Shown: piece by piece, positions 43,100 to 58,000 of the stretch
How positions within the stretch are numbered: position 1 is the stretch's first letter
Layout of the letters: each line of letters starts with the position of its first letter
DNA from: Caenorhabditis elegans
Taxonomy: Eukaryota > Nematoda > Chromadorea > Rhabditida > Rhabditidae
NCBI RefSeq assembly: GCF_000002985.6
Contig: NC_003284.9
Location: forward strand, 8,308,001 to 8,372,000
DNA: 64,000 nt
Direction of reading: 5' to 3'
Position numbers and translations under genes: made by a program
Notes under the pieces: model-generated
What the model was told of the DNA's origin: nothing
The model's input: only the letters and a program-made list of their open reading frames with translations
The model's database searches: none

Positions 43100-46000
43100 C
43101 AACGAGTAAATGGATACGGTAGAATCAGGAAATGTTTGATTCCAAAATGAGTCGAGTTAAAGAAACAAAGATCTTCATGAGGTACTTGGAATAAGTATGA
43201 GAAGTGAAAAAGAACAAGGAATAAAGTTAGATAGAAATTCAAAAATTCAGAATAACTAATGAATCAACAAGAATCGCTAAGAGAAAAAACACGAATAAAT
43301 CAAAACAAGTAGAGCATACAAAATTCAAAGTAATTTTTCAGTATGCTATTTCTTTTTCACTTCTTTTTTTAGTCTATGGTTTCAAAATTCAAAATTTCAC
43401 TTTTTTGAAAGTCGGCTAGAAAAATGATACCAAATAGAGTGGGAAGGCGTGAAATAGAAAGAGCACAAGGTGCTAAGAAATATGATATCGTTCTTTTTCC
43501 TCGTTCCTTTCGGTGCATCTCATCTTTTTCTCAGTTTCAAAAATTTTAAATATTACAAAAAAGTTGTAAACTTCTTTGTACAACTTGAAACATCATCTAT
43601 GTACTAGCCAATAACAGGTTTTTTCACTAAAAATGTGCGAAAGCATTATTTAAATCGTAGTAGTCATATATCATACGTTAATAGCGTCGGAAATATCCCA
43701 TAGGGGTAAAGGGCTAGTATCTTAAAATAAAGAGATGTTCGCCTACGTTCTTTGAACGTCCATTTTCATGGCATTAAAATTTGAAAAAGAAATCTGACAT
43801 TTTCCTTCATGAGATTAGATGATTGGGAATATTTAATGGATTAGTAAGGGATAAACGACACCTTACAAAACTGGTCGTATTTCTGAACCAATCTCTACTT
43901 AGCTGCTTGGTGAGAAGAAAATTTTTGTTCAAAAATGAGCACTTAGAAGTGTCTCACGTGGATTTTCCCACACCTAGGCATCTTGGACAAGAGGTGCTAG
44001 GCACCTATACTACCACTTCCTACGCTTCGAAAATAGAAAATAGAATATACAAAATTTTGTGGTTTAGCAAAGAGGAGAGCAAAAAGGGCATACAAGAATA
44101 AGGGGATTAAAGCAGAACAGGCTAAATGATGCCACAATCTTTTTTTTCTGTTGCTCCATTCTTCTGTTTGCAAGCAGATATTTTGAGTTATTTGGAGAAG
44201 TAAGAAGAGACATTTAGTCGATCAACTACAAGAAACCAATGTAACACGTGGACAAACAAAAAGGAGAACTGATCGTGGGATAGAACCAAGTTGAAAAATA
44301 ACAAGTATTACCAAAAACGTGACGTAGTGCACATAAGATAACATTGAAAGCAGAGAAATTGATTTTCAGCGTGAATTATGAAACAATAACTTTGAAATCA
44401 CTAATTGAAATAAACCTAAACTAGTCGAATATTTACCATCCATTTAAAATTTTAAAGTTGACAACTTTTATTATATTTTAAGCGCATGAGTTTGACTAAG
44501 CGGACACTAAGCTACTGTAACTTGTAACACTTTATTGACTGATATTGTATAACTTTTCAGATACATCAAAAGCTATGACAGCACGTTTGGTGAAATTTTT
44601 GAAGTTTTGACAAAATACTGCTGGTCTGGCAAGAATAGGGGCGCAAGACTATAACCGTATTTCCTCTATTAGTCTTGCATGCAATACTAATAGAGGCTGC
44701 AAGACTAATTTTCGATTGGTCCGTAGGGGTGCAAGACTAATAGAGGCTGCAAGACTAATAGAGGAAATACGGTAATCTACTCATGTTTCAAGTATTGATA
44801 TTCAAAAATTGTAAGGATTCGAACATTCGACACTGCTATAGTTCTCAGTTGTCAGAAAGTGACAGAAACTCAGTAGTTGTAACTTTTTGAATGTCAATAA
44901 AAACTTTTTTTTTTAATTTGGAAAAGTTTTGTTATGATATATGTTTGATTCGACACCATGGACATGATATTCAACAATATACCGAATGGCGCAACTTTCA
45001 CATAGATAAAGTGAGATTAAAACGCAGGGGTTAACTTAAGTCAAAAACCTGGCTAAAATGTTGTTTTCTAAATTTTAGAACACCTCATCTTAAATCCTGA
45101 CAGTAATTGTCTTGATCAATGAGCAATGGGTGAGAATGAAAATGAAGAAAAAACACAAAGCGAAAAAAAGAAGAAAAAATGCGACATAACAATAACAACA
45201 CAATACCCCGCGTCACGTCTCATCATATTCGGCCTATCCGGAATATAAATTAGTTTCAGAAAAGTTTGATATTTCTACTTTTCTACCTTATATTTTAAAG
45301 CTTGTCGTTTTCTAAGAATTGAGACATTATTAATAGTAAGAATGGTTTAAGACAAAAAATGGTACTCGAGTGACCAGTGGGGGCGAATAGGACATTAGCT
45401 TTTGCAATAGGGTTCATCTTTCGGCTTCCGGTCACAAAGAGGAATTTGTGAGATTCTCATGTTACACCGGTCCACTCGCAGAAAGGCGGGTCTTGAAAAA
45501 AAAACAACAAGAGCCGATTTTTCGTAATTTTCGGGGAAAGTGAAACGGACCAAGGTTTTTGTTTCTGGTGGGTTTACGATGTCATCATCATTTGCGAATA
45601 AGTAGGAAAATCATAAGAATTAGCAACATTTTTAAAGAAAAAAGCGATGAAAAAGAAGGACTTTGAAAATTGGATTAAGGAGCGGTGATAAGGGGATGTA
45701 ATCTTTTCTTTTCCGCGAATGAAGGTGCGGAGGAAAATAGGAAGAAGGAATTGAGCAAGTAAGACTTGCGAATTCTATTTCGGGAAATAAGCTGATCTTT
45801 GGTTTCGATGTTTTCAGATTACAAGAGTTTCGAGTACAATTTATTTGAGAGATAAAGAAAATCTGTGTGAGAACGTGAGACAGTGTCAAATAATTAAGTT
45901 AGCAGGAAATGTGTTAAAAACGTTCACGGCGATATATTTTCTGATAAAGTATGTTTTTTAATAGACTAAATAGACTGAACCCCGGTCACATTTTCAAAAA

Positions 46001-49000
46001 TTAGATTTCCCAGTGGTATTGGTTGGCATAGATTTGGAATATAGAGCGCTGGCTAATTGTAAGAGTATATACGATACAGTTTTTTGTAGATAAATATTTC
46101 AATTCTAATCAATTTTGAATCAAAATTTCAGACGGTTTGAGATATGCAAAGTAAATATATTACTTTGGTAGATTGGACAAACACTGATCTAAATTTCCTA
46201 AATTTCCGAAAAAATAAAATCTGAAATTTAAGCTTTCATAATAAGAACAATGGTAAAATTATTCGAAAACTATTTTCAAAACTATTGTAGCAAATAAAAT
46301 CTATAATTTACTGAGCAATATGGTTTCCTTCATTCTTGTTATTTTTGTGAGTACAAAAACACACCCACCCCCTCTAGAAACAATACGAGTACTAATCAGA
46401 AAAAGGTTTACATATTATCCATCTACGTCTAGTCCTCATGTGACACCACAATTGGTGTTATTTCCGCGACATCACGACATGATTATCAAAGTCCTCATGA
46501 TATGTTTATTCGAGTTTGATCCATTAGTTTATTACTTTCATCCCATTGTTCATTTTTTCTTCCCCATTCATATTCAATGTGGGTTTACGGTAGTTGAGTA
46601 ATGTGATGATGATGACGGTGAAACTTTCATATTGAAGCAAGAAAAAAAGTTAATTAGACAGAATGAAACCTCTGGAATCTGATTTCAAAAAGCCATCTGG
46701 TATAAGTATAAGGACAATATATTCAAGTGAGAAGAGAGAAGAGATGGAGGAAGCAATGTTTGCATTGTGATGTTGCACACGTACCACGTCAAAAGAATAT
46801 GGTAGTGGTTAGTAGAAAGAAGATGTTGTGAAAGAGTGGGATGAAACGAAAAATCGGGACAAAAAAGGAAAAGAGATGCTCACGGACGCATAGTGTCAAA
46901 ACGAAGATTTTTAATTAGAAGAATGATACGCGGTTTGGTAAAGGCAAAATGATGAAGCTCTCTGTCATAAGTCAAAATCTAGGAATGAATACGTGTTTTT
47001 TAATTTCAGGGCACATCCCGAAAGAATTTAGGACGTCTGATTAACGTAAGGTCGATCCAATAAATTTTACATTAAAAAGGCCACCGAACACATAAAGGTC
47101 ATGTTTGTCAATTATTCTGCCAGTAGGATTTTGAATGTTAAAATGAGGTCTAAAATTTAGCGTAATATTATTGTACATTCAAATATCTTACATTTTACAA
47201 AATATTTTTTGAATTTTGCCAAAAACGATAATGTTCTAGTTCTTTATTTGTTAAAACTTTTGCACTAGGATGAAAATCTAGATTAACAACTCGTGCGAAA
47301 AGCCAAATAAGATCATATGTATCAACTTCACTTTCTACTATGCAAGATGTACCCTTGAGGATCTTGTTTAGTTGAAAAAGGGATGTGTTCGTGGACAATA
47401 CACAAAGCGATAGATACCGACAAAAAGAAAGAGGAAGAGACAAAAAAGCATAAGCAAACACGTCACAAACAAAAAAACTACGAAACTGGAGTGGGTAAAA
47501 TACAGTTAGAACAGAACATTGTCATTTTGATATGTTCTATTCGTTATGTTTCTAATCGTCATTTAAGATTGAAAAAACGCGTGTGCAAAGAGTGAGGAGG
47601 GCATGACCGCTTCAATGATAACGTCTATGATAAGACAACAAAGTCCAGCTCAATTCGACTGTTTCAGAAGTGAAGTTGTTGACTAATATAATAAGGCCGT
47701 ACGTCACTAGTCATCGGCTTAGCTACTTGAAAACGTGAAGTTCAAAGAGTTTTGGAAGAACTTAAGTGCGGACTAAGAATGCGGATGTTTATGAGTAGTA
47801 GTATAGTAGTCAAATACGGTAACTCGATTAAAGCTGTACGTTTCTTAGAAATTGCCAACATGGTATTCGGTAGACAAAGTTGAATTGTAAAAAGAACAAC
47901 GGCATAATCAAGATGAAAAATAAATCGGAGCTGGGTGAAAAATTTTGAAAAACACACACACACGTGGGTAAAAAATGAATAGGAAGTAATAAGAAATAAA
48001 TCGAACGACGTCAACATACACAAAATAATAAGAAAAATTAAAATCACTAAAGGAATCCAATTTCTACTTCAAAAAAACGTTAATTTTCAATTTTCAAAAA
48101 AACTGTCTCAAAGTAAATTAAAATCCCACTTTTTTCTCCCATTTTCAACAATAATAGGGAAAAACAACAAAAAACTCAATTCAGTCAAATTTAACGACAA
48201 ATTATTTTAAAACATTTTTGAATACTTTCTCTCTAGACGAAATAACGAAGTTGAACTAAGTATACTTTGTATTTCTTGAAATCACTGTACGTTTTATTTG
48301 AAAGAAAACAAGCCACTCTACCCCCACTCTACGCCCCACAAAGCTAGTTAGGATTTGATATATAGTCCTTTGAGATTGCTCCCGTGGTAGAGATGCGGTG
48401 GCCCGATTTGCCAATTTTCAGAGCAATATTATGTTAGAGTCACTCACGTTTTTAGTTTTTTGTTGCTGTTTTGCTCAAGCTATCAATCACGTGAGACGTG
48501 GTGTCACACCATGCACATAATTAGACGGTTTATCATGCAGGAAGATTGCGTATATCAACAATTTGAACTTTTCTGATATGAAATTAAAAAGGAAAAAAGA
48601 GGTATGAACAAAATAAATTAAATTATTTTCCTCATCTCAAAAAGTTTCAAACATTGTAACGAAAGCGTCAAAAAATATTATTTTTATGGGTAGGAAAACA
48701 AAAGAAATACTCTTAAAAGACTACCAGATAAAAGGTTGGATAATTATCCTAATTTTTTGAAGAAACAAGTTGAAACGTTTTCATATTAGCTAAAAATTTT
48801 AAGAATAATTTCGAATGTGCCATCAGAGTTTCAGACCAACCTAAAGTTATGAAAAACTATAGCTAGTGTAGTATACGGTTTTGCATGAAATAGTAATAAC
48901 AATAATATAAATACAAATATTTATTATGGCATCATTCAAACGGTTCACAGAATGAATAACATTTATTAGGCTTCTCATATATCAAAAAAAAGTACACCTG

Positions 49001-52000
49001 TACTTCATTCGCTAAATTGTCACTATGATTTGGAAATTTGGAGAAAATTAGATTAGTGCATTAAGATTAAGTATAGTCGGCCGATCGTTTATATACATTG
49101 CCTAATGGTACACCTAAAAAAACTCTTCCGGGATTAGAATACCCTTTTGAAGTTTAGAGTTGGTTTACTATCAAATGCAAATTTAGAATCTCCTACAAAT
49201 GGAATGCGGGGGATACTCCAAAAAAGAACGTGTCACGAGCGAATAGAATCAGAATTCGAAACGTCATCGTGATAAGGGGTGCTAGTGTCCCAAAATGTCT
49301 CATGGTGTGGGAAACAAATAAAGTGAGCGAGAGTGAAAGAGCGGAGGAGTCAGATACCAATAAGATCCATTTTCTTTTTGGTCAAAATGACCAGATATAG
49401 TGGCAATAGTAGTAAAAGCTCGACGTGGTTTCTCACGCTATTTAGTGCATTCGATACGAAATAACTCCACCGTTTGACTTTTCGGCACTCCCGATTGAGG
49501 ATCTTTGGTATCTTATTTATTTCTTTGCGCTTCGTTATATTTCGCTGCTTTTTCGTAGTGATTTGAAAAGCAAACTTCATAATACAATCTTCAAACATAT
49601 CAATGATAGATTGATCAACGTCAGGGTTGTCTTTTCCTACAGTAGGTTCACCATATCTTAAACCAAACTAGTTTCATGTATTCTAGAAATTAGAGTTAGA
49701 AAAAACAATATAACGAAAACATGTAGACCAGACAAAAAGAGAAGCTGAGACCGGAAGAGATCAGTATTTTGGTACTGATAAGGTGCAAATAATGTTATGA
49801 TACAAAACAATACTCAAATGTTAGGGATACGTAAAAGTTTAAACTTTTCAATGATAACTGTAGAAATATTCACCAGAGCAGCCGACGATATCCGGTTGCC
49901 GTACAACTTGGCGCTATTTTCCTGAAAACATGTTTGACAATCGCCAAACCATTGGCAATAAATAAGTGCCGGTAGCCGAAAATATAAGATCGTCGCCGAC
50001 AAAAACTGTCGACAAAACCCGGACTCGAAATTAAAAAAACAATAAATGAATTTTTTAATCGAAAAAGAAAAAGAAAACCATAGAAAAACTATTGTACTAA
50101 TGCTATGCACTAGGAAGTCTAAGAAAACACGTGAAATACCTTGGAAGATTCTCAAATAATGAGGTATCTCAAATAAAAGTTGATGTTATTGAATACTCGA
50201 AATCTGGTTTAGGAAACAATTTTTCAAAAATATCTAGATGTCAAATTTTTGACATAGAATCTATAATTTCAAGTAACCAGTACTTTAAAATCTGGTATTT
50301 CGAGAAACATTAAAAACATAAATTTACCTTCCTAGTGTTCCATATCTTTTTTTTTCGATTAATTGATTTCACCAAATGTTGGTAAGGGTATAGTTCGAAA
50401 AAGTAATATATGAGAAAAATTCAACGTGGATTGGAAACGGATAGTAAATTGAAGAGTCAATACCGTTTGATTGGCAATAGAAAAGCGAAAGAAAATAAAA
50501 AAAAAGGTCGCGCTGAGGTCAAGCAGAGCATTTATTTATTTAGCTCAAAACTGTCAATTACGGTTGAGATTTAAATTTTGGTCATTTTATGGAAAACTCC
50601 ATTTTTTAAATTTTAAGATCTTAAATATAAAAGCAAAAACAACTAGGTCTGGAAATTCGAGGCCGAACGAAGACGTATCCAAATTGTTCGATGTACATAT
50701 ACAAAAAGATACAAAAAGTCAACTTTTTTTCGTCCTTGAAAAAAAAACGTCCGGGATAATCAAATCCCGGCTCACCAAGTGTACATGTATAAAAAAAGAG
50801 GAGGCTGTTGCAAAAATTCCGAGAAAAATAGGACTAAGGTGTGAAATTCGAGAGAAAATGGATGAATGACAAGAACAAAATGTGTCCGCGTTTATGTTCA
50901 TTTTCAAAACTAATTTAATTTTCCGAGCACTCAGTTTCATAAAAATGCTAAAAACCAGATTCATATTGCATCGCTGGGTGCTTTCCCTTTTTTCATTGAA
51001 ATAATTGGAAAAAAATACTTCCAAACGAATATGCAGTTACAAATTATTTTCACAGAATAATTGTTTTGAACAACATAGCACTACATTTTGCTAGCCCTTA
51101 TATATTTTCCAGTTAATTTCGGCTAAATTTTGATACATGTTGTTTAAGACAAGCACTTGTGACAGAAATCGGATATTTGGATAAATTAGTTAAATACTGC
51201 TTCACGTGAAAGACGTTATTTGATGTGCGAGCAACTAAGTAGACATTAATAATTGCTCCAGATGAACGTCACAAAAGTATATTTCACATTTGAAATAAAC
51301 TGAAAAAATGTGTGAATGGACGTTCCCAATGTTCAAAAACCACGTTTCAAAAGGAAATGATCTGTAAATAAAAACAAGTCCGGAAATTGGCTCATTTTTC
51401 ATTGAAAAAAGTAAATTATAAACAGCAAAAGCAAACGAAAAAAATAATTTCCTTTTCCTTTTCTGCAAGCAAACATGTGGCAGGAAAAATGAAATCAGCC
51501 GATTCAGGTAAAGATGGGAGAAAAATGAGAGTTTAAGCGGGCAATTTGCAGCACTGCTTATCAGTGAAATTCTTGTTTGGTTAAATGTTTCAGTACGAAA
51601 AAATTTGCAATTACTGAAATTATTGCGTGTAATCTTATTAAACTATATTAGTGTATTTTGTTTTCTAACTTTAGTTGACGAGGAAGAAGGCAACTTTCAA
51701 AACTTTTGACGTTGTCTTGAATGATTAATTTGTACACAATGATTCAAATTTTTTTCAAAAAAAAATTTTTTTTTTCAAAAACTGCGATACATGTGCGAAC
51801 TAACGCTCTATTTTTCTCTATTTTTCAATTTTCTGAAAAAAAAGTATTTTTTTTTGAATATTTGGTAGCTTTTCAAAACATCGAAATAAAAAATAAACAT
51901 TTCGAAGTTTTATTTAGTTGTTAATAATTTTTTTGAGTCCAATTAGTGCTACTCCACAAAAATCAATACAAACTACAAGATTATCAAATATTGGTAAAAT

Positions 52001-55000
52001 GGAAATAGATTAATGAAGGAATCAGTTTAACTTTAAAATTAAAAATGGTGACGTGGCAGTTGAGCAAAAATCACCAGAAAATGAAAATAATATGCTTACC
52101 CCACCCATGATTATGGCCCACCCTGCACTTAAAACAATGTTCTATTATTTCACTTCAAAAAGACCCTTTTAATTTTATTTATTTTTTAAAAAATTAAAAA
52201 ATTTTCAAAAATCCTATCAAGTAACAGAAAACACAGAAAACATCACCACAAGAGCGTTCCTCTAAAAAAGCCAGAACAAGAATGAGACAGTGTGAAAAAT
52301 AATAAGGAGTGATTGTCCAGTCTTTTCTTTCCTCTTCTGAATTAGCCGAAATTTTATAGGCAATTTTAAGAGTGTTTGAGAAAGCAAAAAGCGAGGGAAG
52401 TAAGGCGTATGCGAAAAAATAGAAGTGTATTAAAGGCATCACAAACAATATTTGGGGTGAACTCACACTGGAAACGGCCACCGGGGAGCATTGAAGAACA
52501 TTTTCAGAAGAAAATCAGTTGATGATTTTAAGTTTGCCAGAACAGCACTCAAAACTCAATAAATTGGACTGGTGAAATAAAATGAAAATTATGATAAGGA
52601 GTAGGACAAAAATTGAACAGACAGGAATGATGATATCATGTTAAGAGAAAGTTAAATTCCACAAATACTTGTTCGAATAATAGACATTTTTTACAACATG
52701 GTAAGCTTTTTTTTCTAGACTAGTTTCAATAATCATCATCAATAATCACTATTTGCTTAATTTGGAAATTAAACAAATTCAAAACCAGATTTTGAAAAGT
52801 TTACAGAATTTTTCTGTTGTAAACGTATGAGTGGGGTTGAGTTTTTCTAAAGCTTGTGAATTGATTGTGAGTGGAGATAAGTTGACCGGCAACCTATATT
52901 AGAGGCAAGTTGTATCCGCGGTGGTCCGCAAACCATGAACGGTCCACTTAACAGGTCTGTATGTTCATATGTCAGTCAAGAAACCTATAGTGATCAAATG
53001 ATTCATTGTGAACCTCAATCAGTATTTACTGTGTTTTTATCTTATTTTCCACAAGCTCATAAATCTAAATAAGAATTTCAAAGTTAACAGACGTTCAGAA
53101 TTTTCTTGATAGGCAAACATCAAGGTTACAATTATATAAAGGTTGTTGACAATACTTTTTTAAATTTTCTAACATAGAAAGTTTATGGTTTTGATAGTAC
53201 CCATTTAAACAAAATCAGTACATCACAAGTTTCCTTGGAGTGTTTTTTTTTGCTGGAAGAGAAATGAGCAGGAAACAATTTCCAAATATTTTTCTATTCT
53301 GGTGGGTGTAGATCTTTAGATCTTAAAACTAGAAACAGAAACAAACAACACAAACAATATTCGGTTTATTTTGGCTATGAGGTTCTAGATCTAAATCAAG
53401 GGAGCAAATCTTCTGTTTTTTCCTATATCCTGCGCCTAGTGTTCAAGTGCAAATGACGGAGTGCACTTCAAAATGAGAAAAAGATACACCGACATGAGAA
53501 AGGAAAGAGAAAGAAAACCGAATAAAGAGAAATAAATCGGAAGCAGCTTCATGAAATCGAAGAGAAAAGGGTTGAAAATGATCACCGGATGGTCACTTTG
53601 GAATGGCTATCTAAAAATGCATTTGCAAAATGAAAAAAAAATGCGTGGAAGCATTTCTTCTTTCTTTCGTTTTTTGCCCCTCTTCCACTCTGCTCTTTTT
53701 GTCTCTAAAACTGATAGAATACACTTCTCACTACTCTTCGTTTCCTGCCAAAAAAATATGTACAACCCTTCTCTCATGGGAGATGGAAGTGACTTAGGAC
53801 ATGTTCGCTGGGATTTTAATTTCCAGTAATATGAGCTTTGTGCACATAGCAAACAAAACAAGGCACCCCAAAAATTGTATGTTGTGCGACGTAATCCCTT
53901 ATTTCAAAATTGGGCGTTCATCATTGTATTTAGAACTTTACAAATTAAATACTGTATTTAATCTGTTAGCTTTGAATGTGATACTAATGTGATGATGCAC
54001 GTCTAGTTTTGATTTTCCCACAGCTTTGGCAAAGTAATGTATTATTTTAAAATAATTTCGTTTGGAAAATAGTTTAAATCAAGTTAAAACGACAGAAATG
54101 TTTTTGCTTCTATAATCGCAGTGACTTTCGTTTAAGATGAACATTCCTGCTTTACTGGTATGATGATAACACTCCTTTCAAATTATAGAGAGCTTTACCT
54201 GTCACTTTTCATTGCGACCTACGCCTAATTTGTACCTACCTACTTCACACACAAAAACTGAAACTTGTTTTAGTAATGTTCAAGTTTATTCTTAGCGCAT
54301 ACCTAATATGTGTATTCGAGCCTAATGACGTACCGGCATTTTATGAAAATTTTTCTTTCAATGTTTATTCTGCAATTTTTAGAACGCATGATTTTCAATA
54401 ACAACCCGCAATCAAAGTATGTATATCGAAAGTCGAACGTCAGTCGTTGAAGTGACTATTGTTTTCCAAAACTGAAACATAATGGATGCATTATTTCAAT
54501 TACGTAAGGTAATATCATCTTTTGAATACTGGCAGGTGGGAAAACAATCACATACCAGGAATTAGAAACCCAAAGAACAATGATCATATACATTCTTGTA
54601 TTCGGAATTAAAAGATCACGAAGCCACTTTGTTCTTTTCCTGTCATGAGGTCCAGACAAGGAAACTTAGGGATTAAAACGTCATGAAATAAAGGTACGAA
54701 CATCTTACTTTGATGAAAACACACCTTTTTGATCTCAAAAATAGAAATCTTAAGTTTATCTTGATAAAGGGGTTGAAAATGAATTCAAGCAAAACTTTTA
54801 GCACATTGAAATTTAAAAATGAAAGCAAGCGGAGCAGAATAATGTTTCTAATTTGGATTTTTGTTGTTTATTGCAACATAAAAAACTAAAATAGAAACTC
54901 ACTTTAAAAAAAGTTATATTCAACAAAAAAGTAGACATCACAGCTGTATATTTCAGATTTCCGAGACTTTATACAGCTGTTTCTTGCTAACGTCGAAAAT

Positions 55001-58000
55001 TCGTATGATATGTCAAAGAAACTTCTGATCTCGAAATAAGAACTCAGTATTTCAAGTGTTACTTTATTTTAATAATTGTTTCCAGATTTTTCTACAGCTA
55101 TCTAGTAGTATGGCACGAAACATTTTGACAATCAAAAAAAAGTGTGATTCAAAGGTCTTTGAAAACTTTTTACGAAGGTTTCCTCTTTATACTTTTAAGT
55201 TCTGATATGAAACTGTATACGTGCCTCGAAAGCTGCCTTTCAGACGTTTAAAAGTTTTATGAGTGTTTAAGCGCTCTGGTAAATTTTTGAATTTGTTCTA
55301 AATCTTAAACGTTTTGACTGAAAATAATTTTCAAATAAAAAAAGTTTCCAAAAATATTTCAGAAGGTTTGTCTACTCCTTAACCTTTTTTTTAATACTTT
55401 TTAGAAATTCTGGAATTTCACTGAAGGGATCTTTAAAATAAAGTATCCATTTATTATTTTTTCTTATTCCAAACATTTATTTTTCTAGATCATAAGATCA
55501 ATCTGTATGTGAAAAATTTTGAAATTCTGTGGTCATACCATGTCCTCCTCCTCCTCACCACGAGGACAATATTGTCGCACACACGGCTGACACATACACA
55601 AATTATGAATATTTCACCGGAATATTTGATTTTTGCAGAGTGAAGTTTTTGCAAACAAGCAGTTGAGTAAAAGTGAAAAGTGACGGAAATATGTGTGAAA
55701 TGCATCACATCTGGCTCGTTAGGCAAAGACACAAAGTTGCCAGGGAGTGGGGGAAAAGTGAAGTAAAGAAAATTGATAGGAATCGAGATGTAGACCATAT
55801 GAATTGATGTGAACACTAAAATCTGAACGTCGTATATCTTAGTACGTTTGGCGCCGTTGGGATTTTTAGTCAAAGTATTTTAGCAGAACTTCATCGCTCA
55901 TTGAGCTAAGACTAAAAAAAAGGTTAGAGATAATGAAAAGACAAAGAGATGAGCGAAGAAATGAGAAAAGATGGGGTGATAAAGATAAATTGGAAAGTGG
56001 AAGAATCTTTCTTTCTCATTTTGCAAAACAATTGCTTTTTGCTCTCTGAGCCCAAAGTGCTCAACGGGGTCTTGAACAATACCCAAAACTTTACTAGGGC
56101 AAAGTGTGGGAAAATACTGACAAAACTGATAATAAACATGAGATGACATCATCAGCCCTTTTAACATGTATGACAGTATTTTTTGTTGGAAAACTCATGC
56201 ACAATTACTAGAAAACAAAAAAAAGAGAACAACAAACATTGAATATAGAGTAACTGGATTCAGCAATTCCAACAATACCAATTCCAATTCCAAAACGTCG
56301 GAAAATGAAAACAATGACAGTTTTTGTGTGAGAATGCAGAGCGTTTGTTTGCACAGATCAGATTTCCGGGGAAAAAGAAAATTGCAACGATTGGTGATCA
56401 ATTCATTCCCTTTTAGCGGGTCTTTAAGAGGAATTGTGGGAAACAATAGACCAAAGTTTTTTTTGGTCACTTTTGAAACCAAATTACGGGCATTTGGTAG
56501 AACAACTGAACTTAGCGATTAAAGTCAAAGTAGTCTAGAAGAACATCAAGTTTAAAAAATTAAGGATAATATGTAGGAGCAAAGTTAAGAAAATTTTTTG
56601 AGCAGCTGATTTGAAAAATTATAACCGTATTTTCTCAAATAAAATTGCATATAACAACAATTTGCAAGTGCAATTATGAAAACTTGGAAGATTACATTTA
56701 AAATTACCCTATTAGTTTTGCGTTGCCATTTTCAGTCGATAATTTCGAGTGCACTGTAAGGGACGTGATAGGTGTGCAACAAATGAAAATTTCAAAAAAT
56801 CAGTAATATCGGTAAATGCCTGTTAAGGAAATTTTCGGCAATTAGCAATTTTGACAGTTGTTCTAAAGTTTTTGAACAATTTTTACACTGCACATAATTT
56901 ATGATGCGCAATTTTTAAAATAAAGTTTTAAACTTCCATGATTTATGAACATTTGAGCGTAAAAAACAAATATTCAGATAGTAAGTATCAGATAGTATCA
57001 GAAAATGTTTTAACAACTACAAAAAAATGTATTTTATATATTTGAAAACTTCTAAACAAAATTATTCAGCATGCATGAAAATCTCTTAAAAAGTGTCTTT
57101 TAAAAAATCTTTTGTAAAAAAATTGAATTTCTGGAAAGCCCAAATTGAGAAAAAGTGAGAGAAAAACAAGACGACGCAAGTACAACATTGGTATTAAGTC
57201 GGTTTTTTTTCAACCAAACTTGAGAGTCTGAGACAGTTGAGATCGTGAATATGTGATTAAAAAAAATTGAACTTGACATGAAACGATAAAAACAAACAAA
57301 CTCATGGTGTTGTTGTTGTTTTACTTTGCGATTTTTAGGGTACTTGAAATTCAAAACACTAATGAGAAACATACGGAATTAGTAGTAAAATGGTTTGTTC
57401 CACCAACAAATGAAATGCTTGAGGCCATAACACAGACCTAGTCATCTTTCACAAAATTACTTTTAACTGAAAATGGCTTATATCCGTTAAAAATCAACAA
57501 ATCCCCAAAATTCTGCTCTTAATCGTTTTTGCAATCTTAATGATGACACCAGAAATCAAGTGAAAAGCTCAAAAACGCCCACTTGTAGTTTGGTAAACCA
57601 TTAAAATCGTGAATTTAAAATTTTTTTAAGTGATAAACACTCATTTATCAAAGGAAACTCATCGGTTGGAATACATTGAAAACCTTTCACGATTTTAAGT
57701 TTTAAAACATATTACTAAAAAAAACTAAAAGTAACTTTTTTTTATTATACAAAAACATTTTAAGTAATTTTTCAACAAGAGTGCTCATCTGATATAACTT
57801 GATCATTACTGAAAACGGAACTTTCTTCCATAAAATTAGAAAAATCGGAAATAAAGTTTTTTTTAAATGCTGACAAGTAGTATTGTATTTTTGTTAAATG
57901 TTAAAAATCTAAATAGTAAGCATTAATACTTTACCGATGACTAATTTTTAGTATACATTTACGTACATACATGTCTCAAATTCAGATTGTCTAGTTTAGC

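Noticed and set aside
55490-56522. Several 70-130-codon frames near 55.5-56.5 kb
   Set aside because: They overlap one another on both strands, are rich in Phe/Ser/Lys or Asn, and lack splice context; chance frames in AT-rich DNA.
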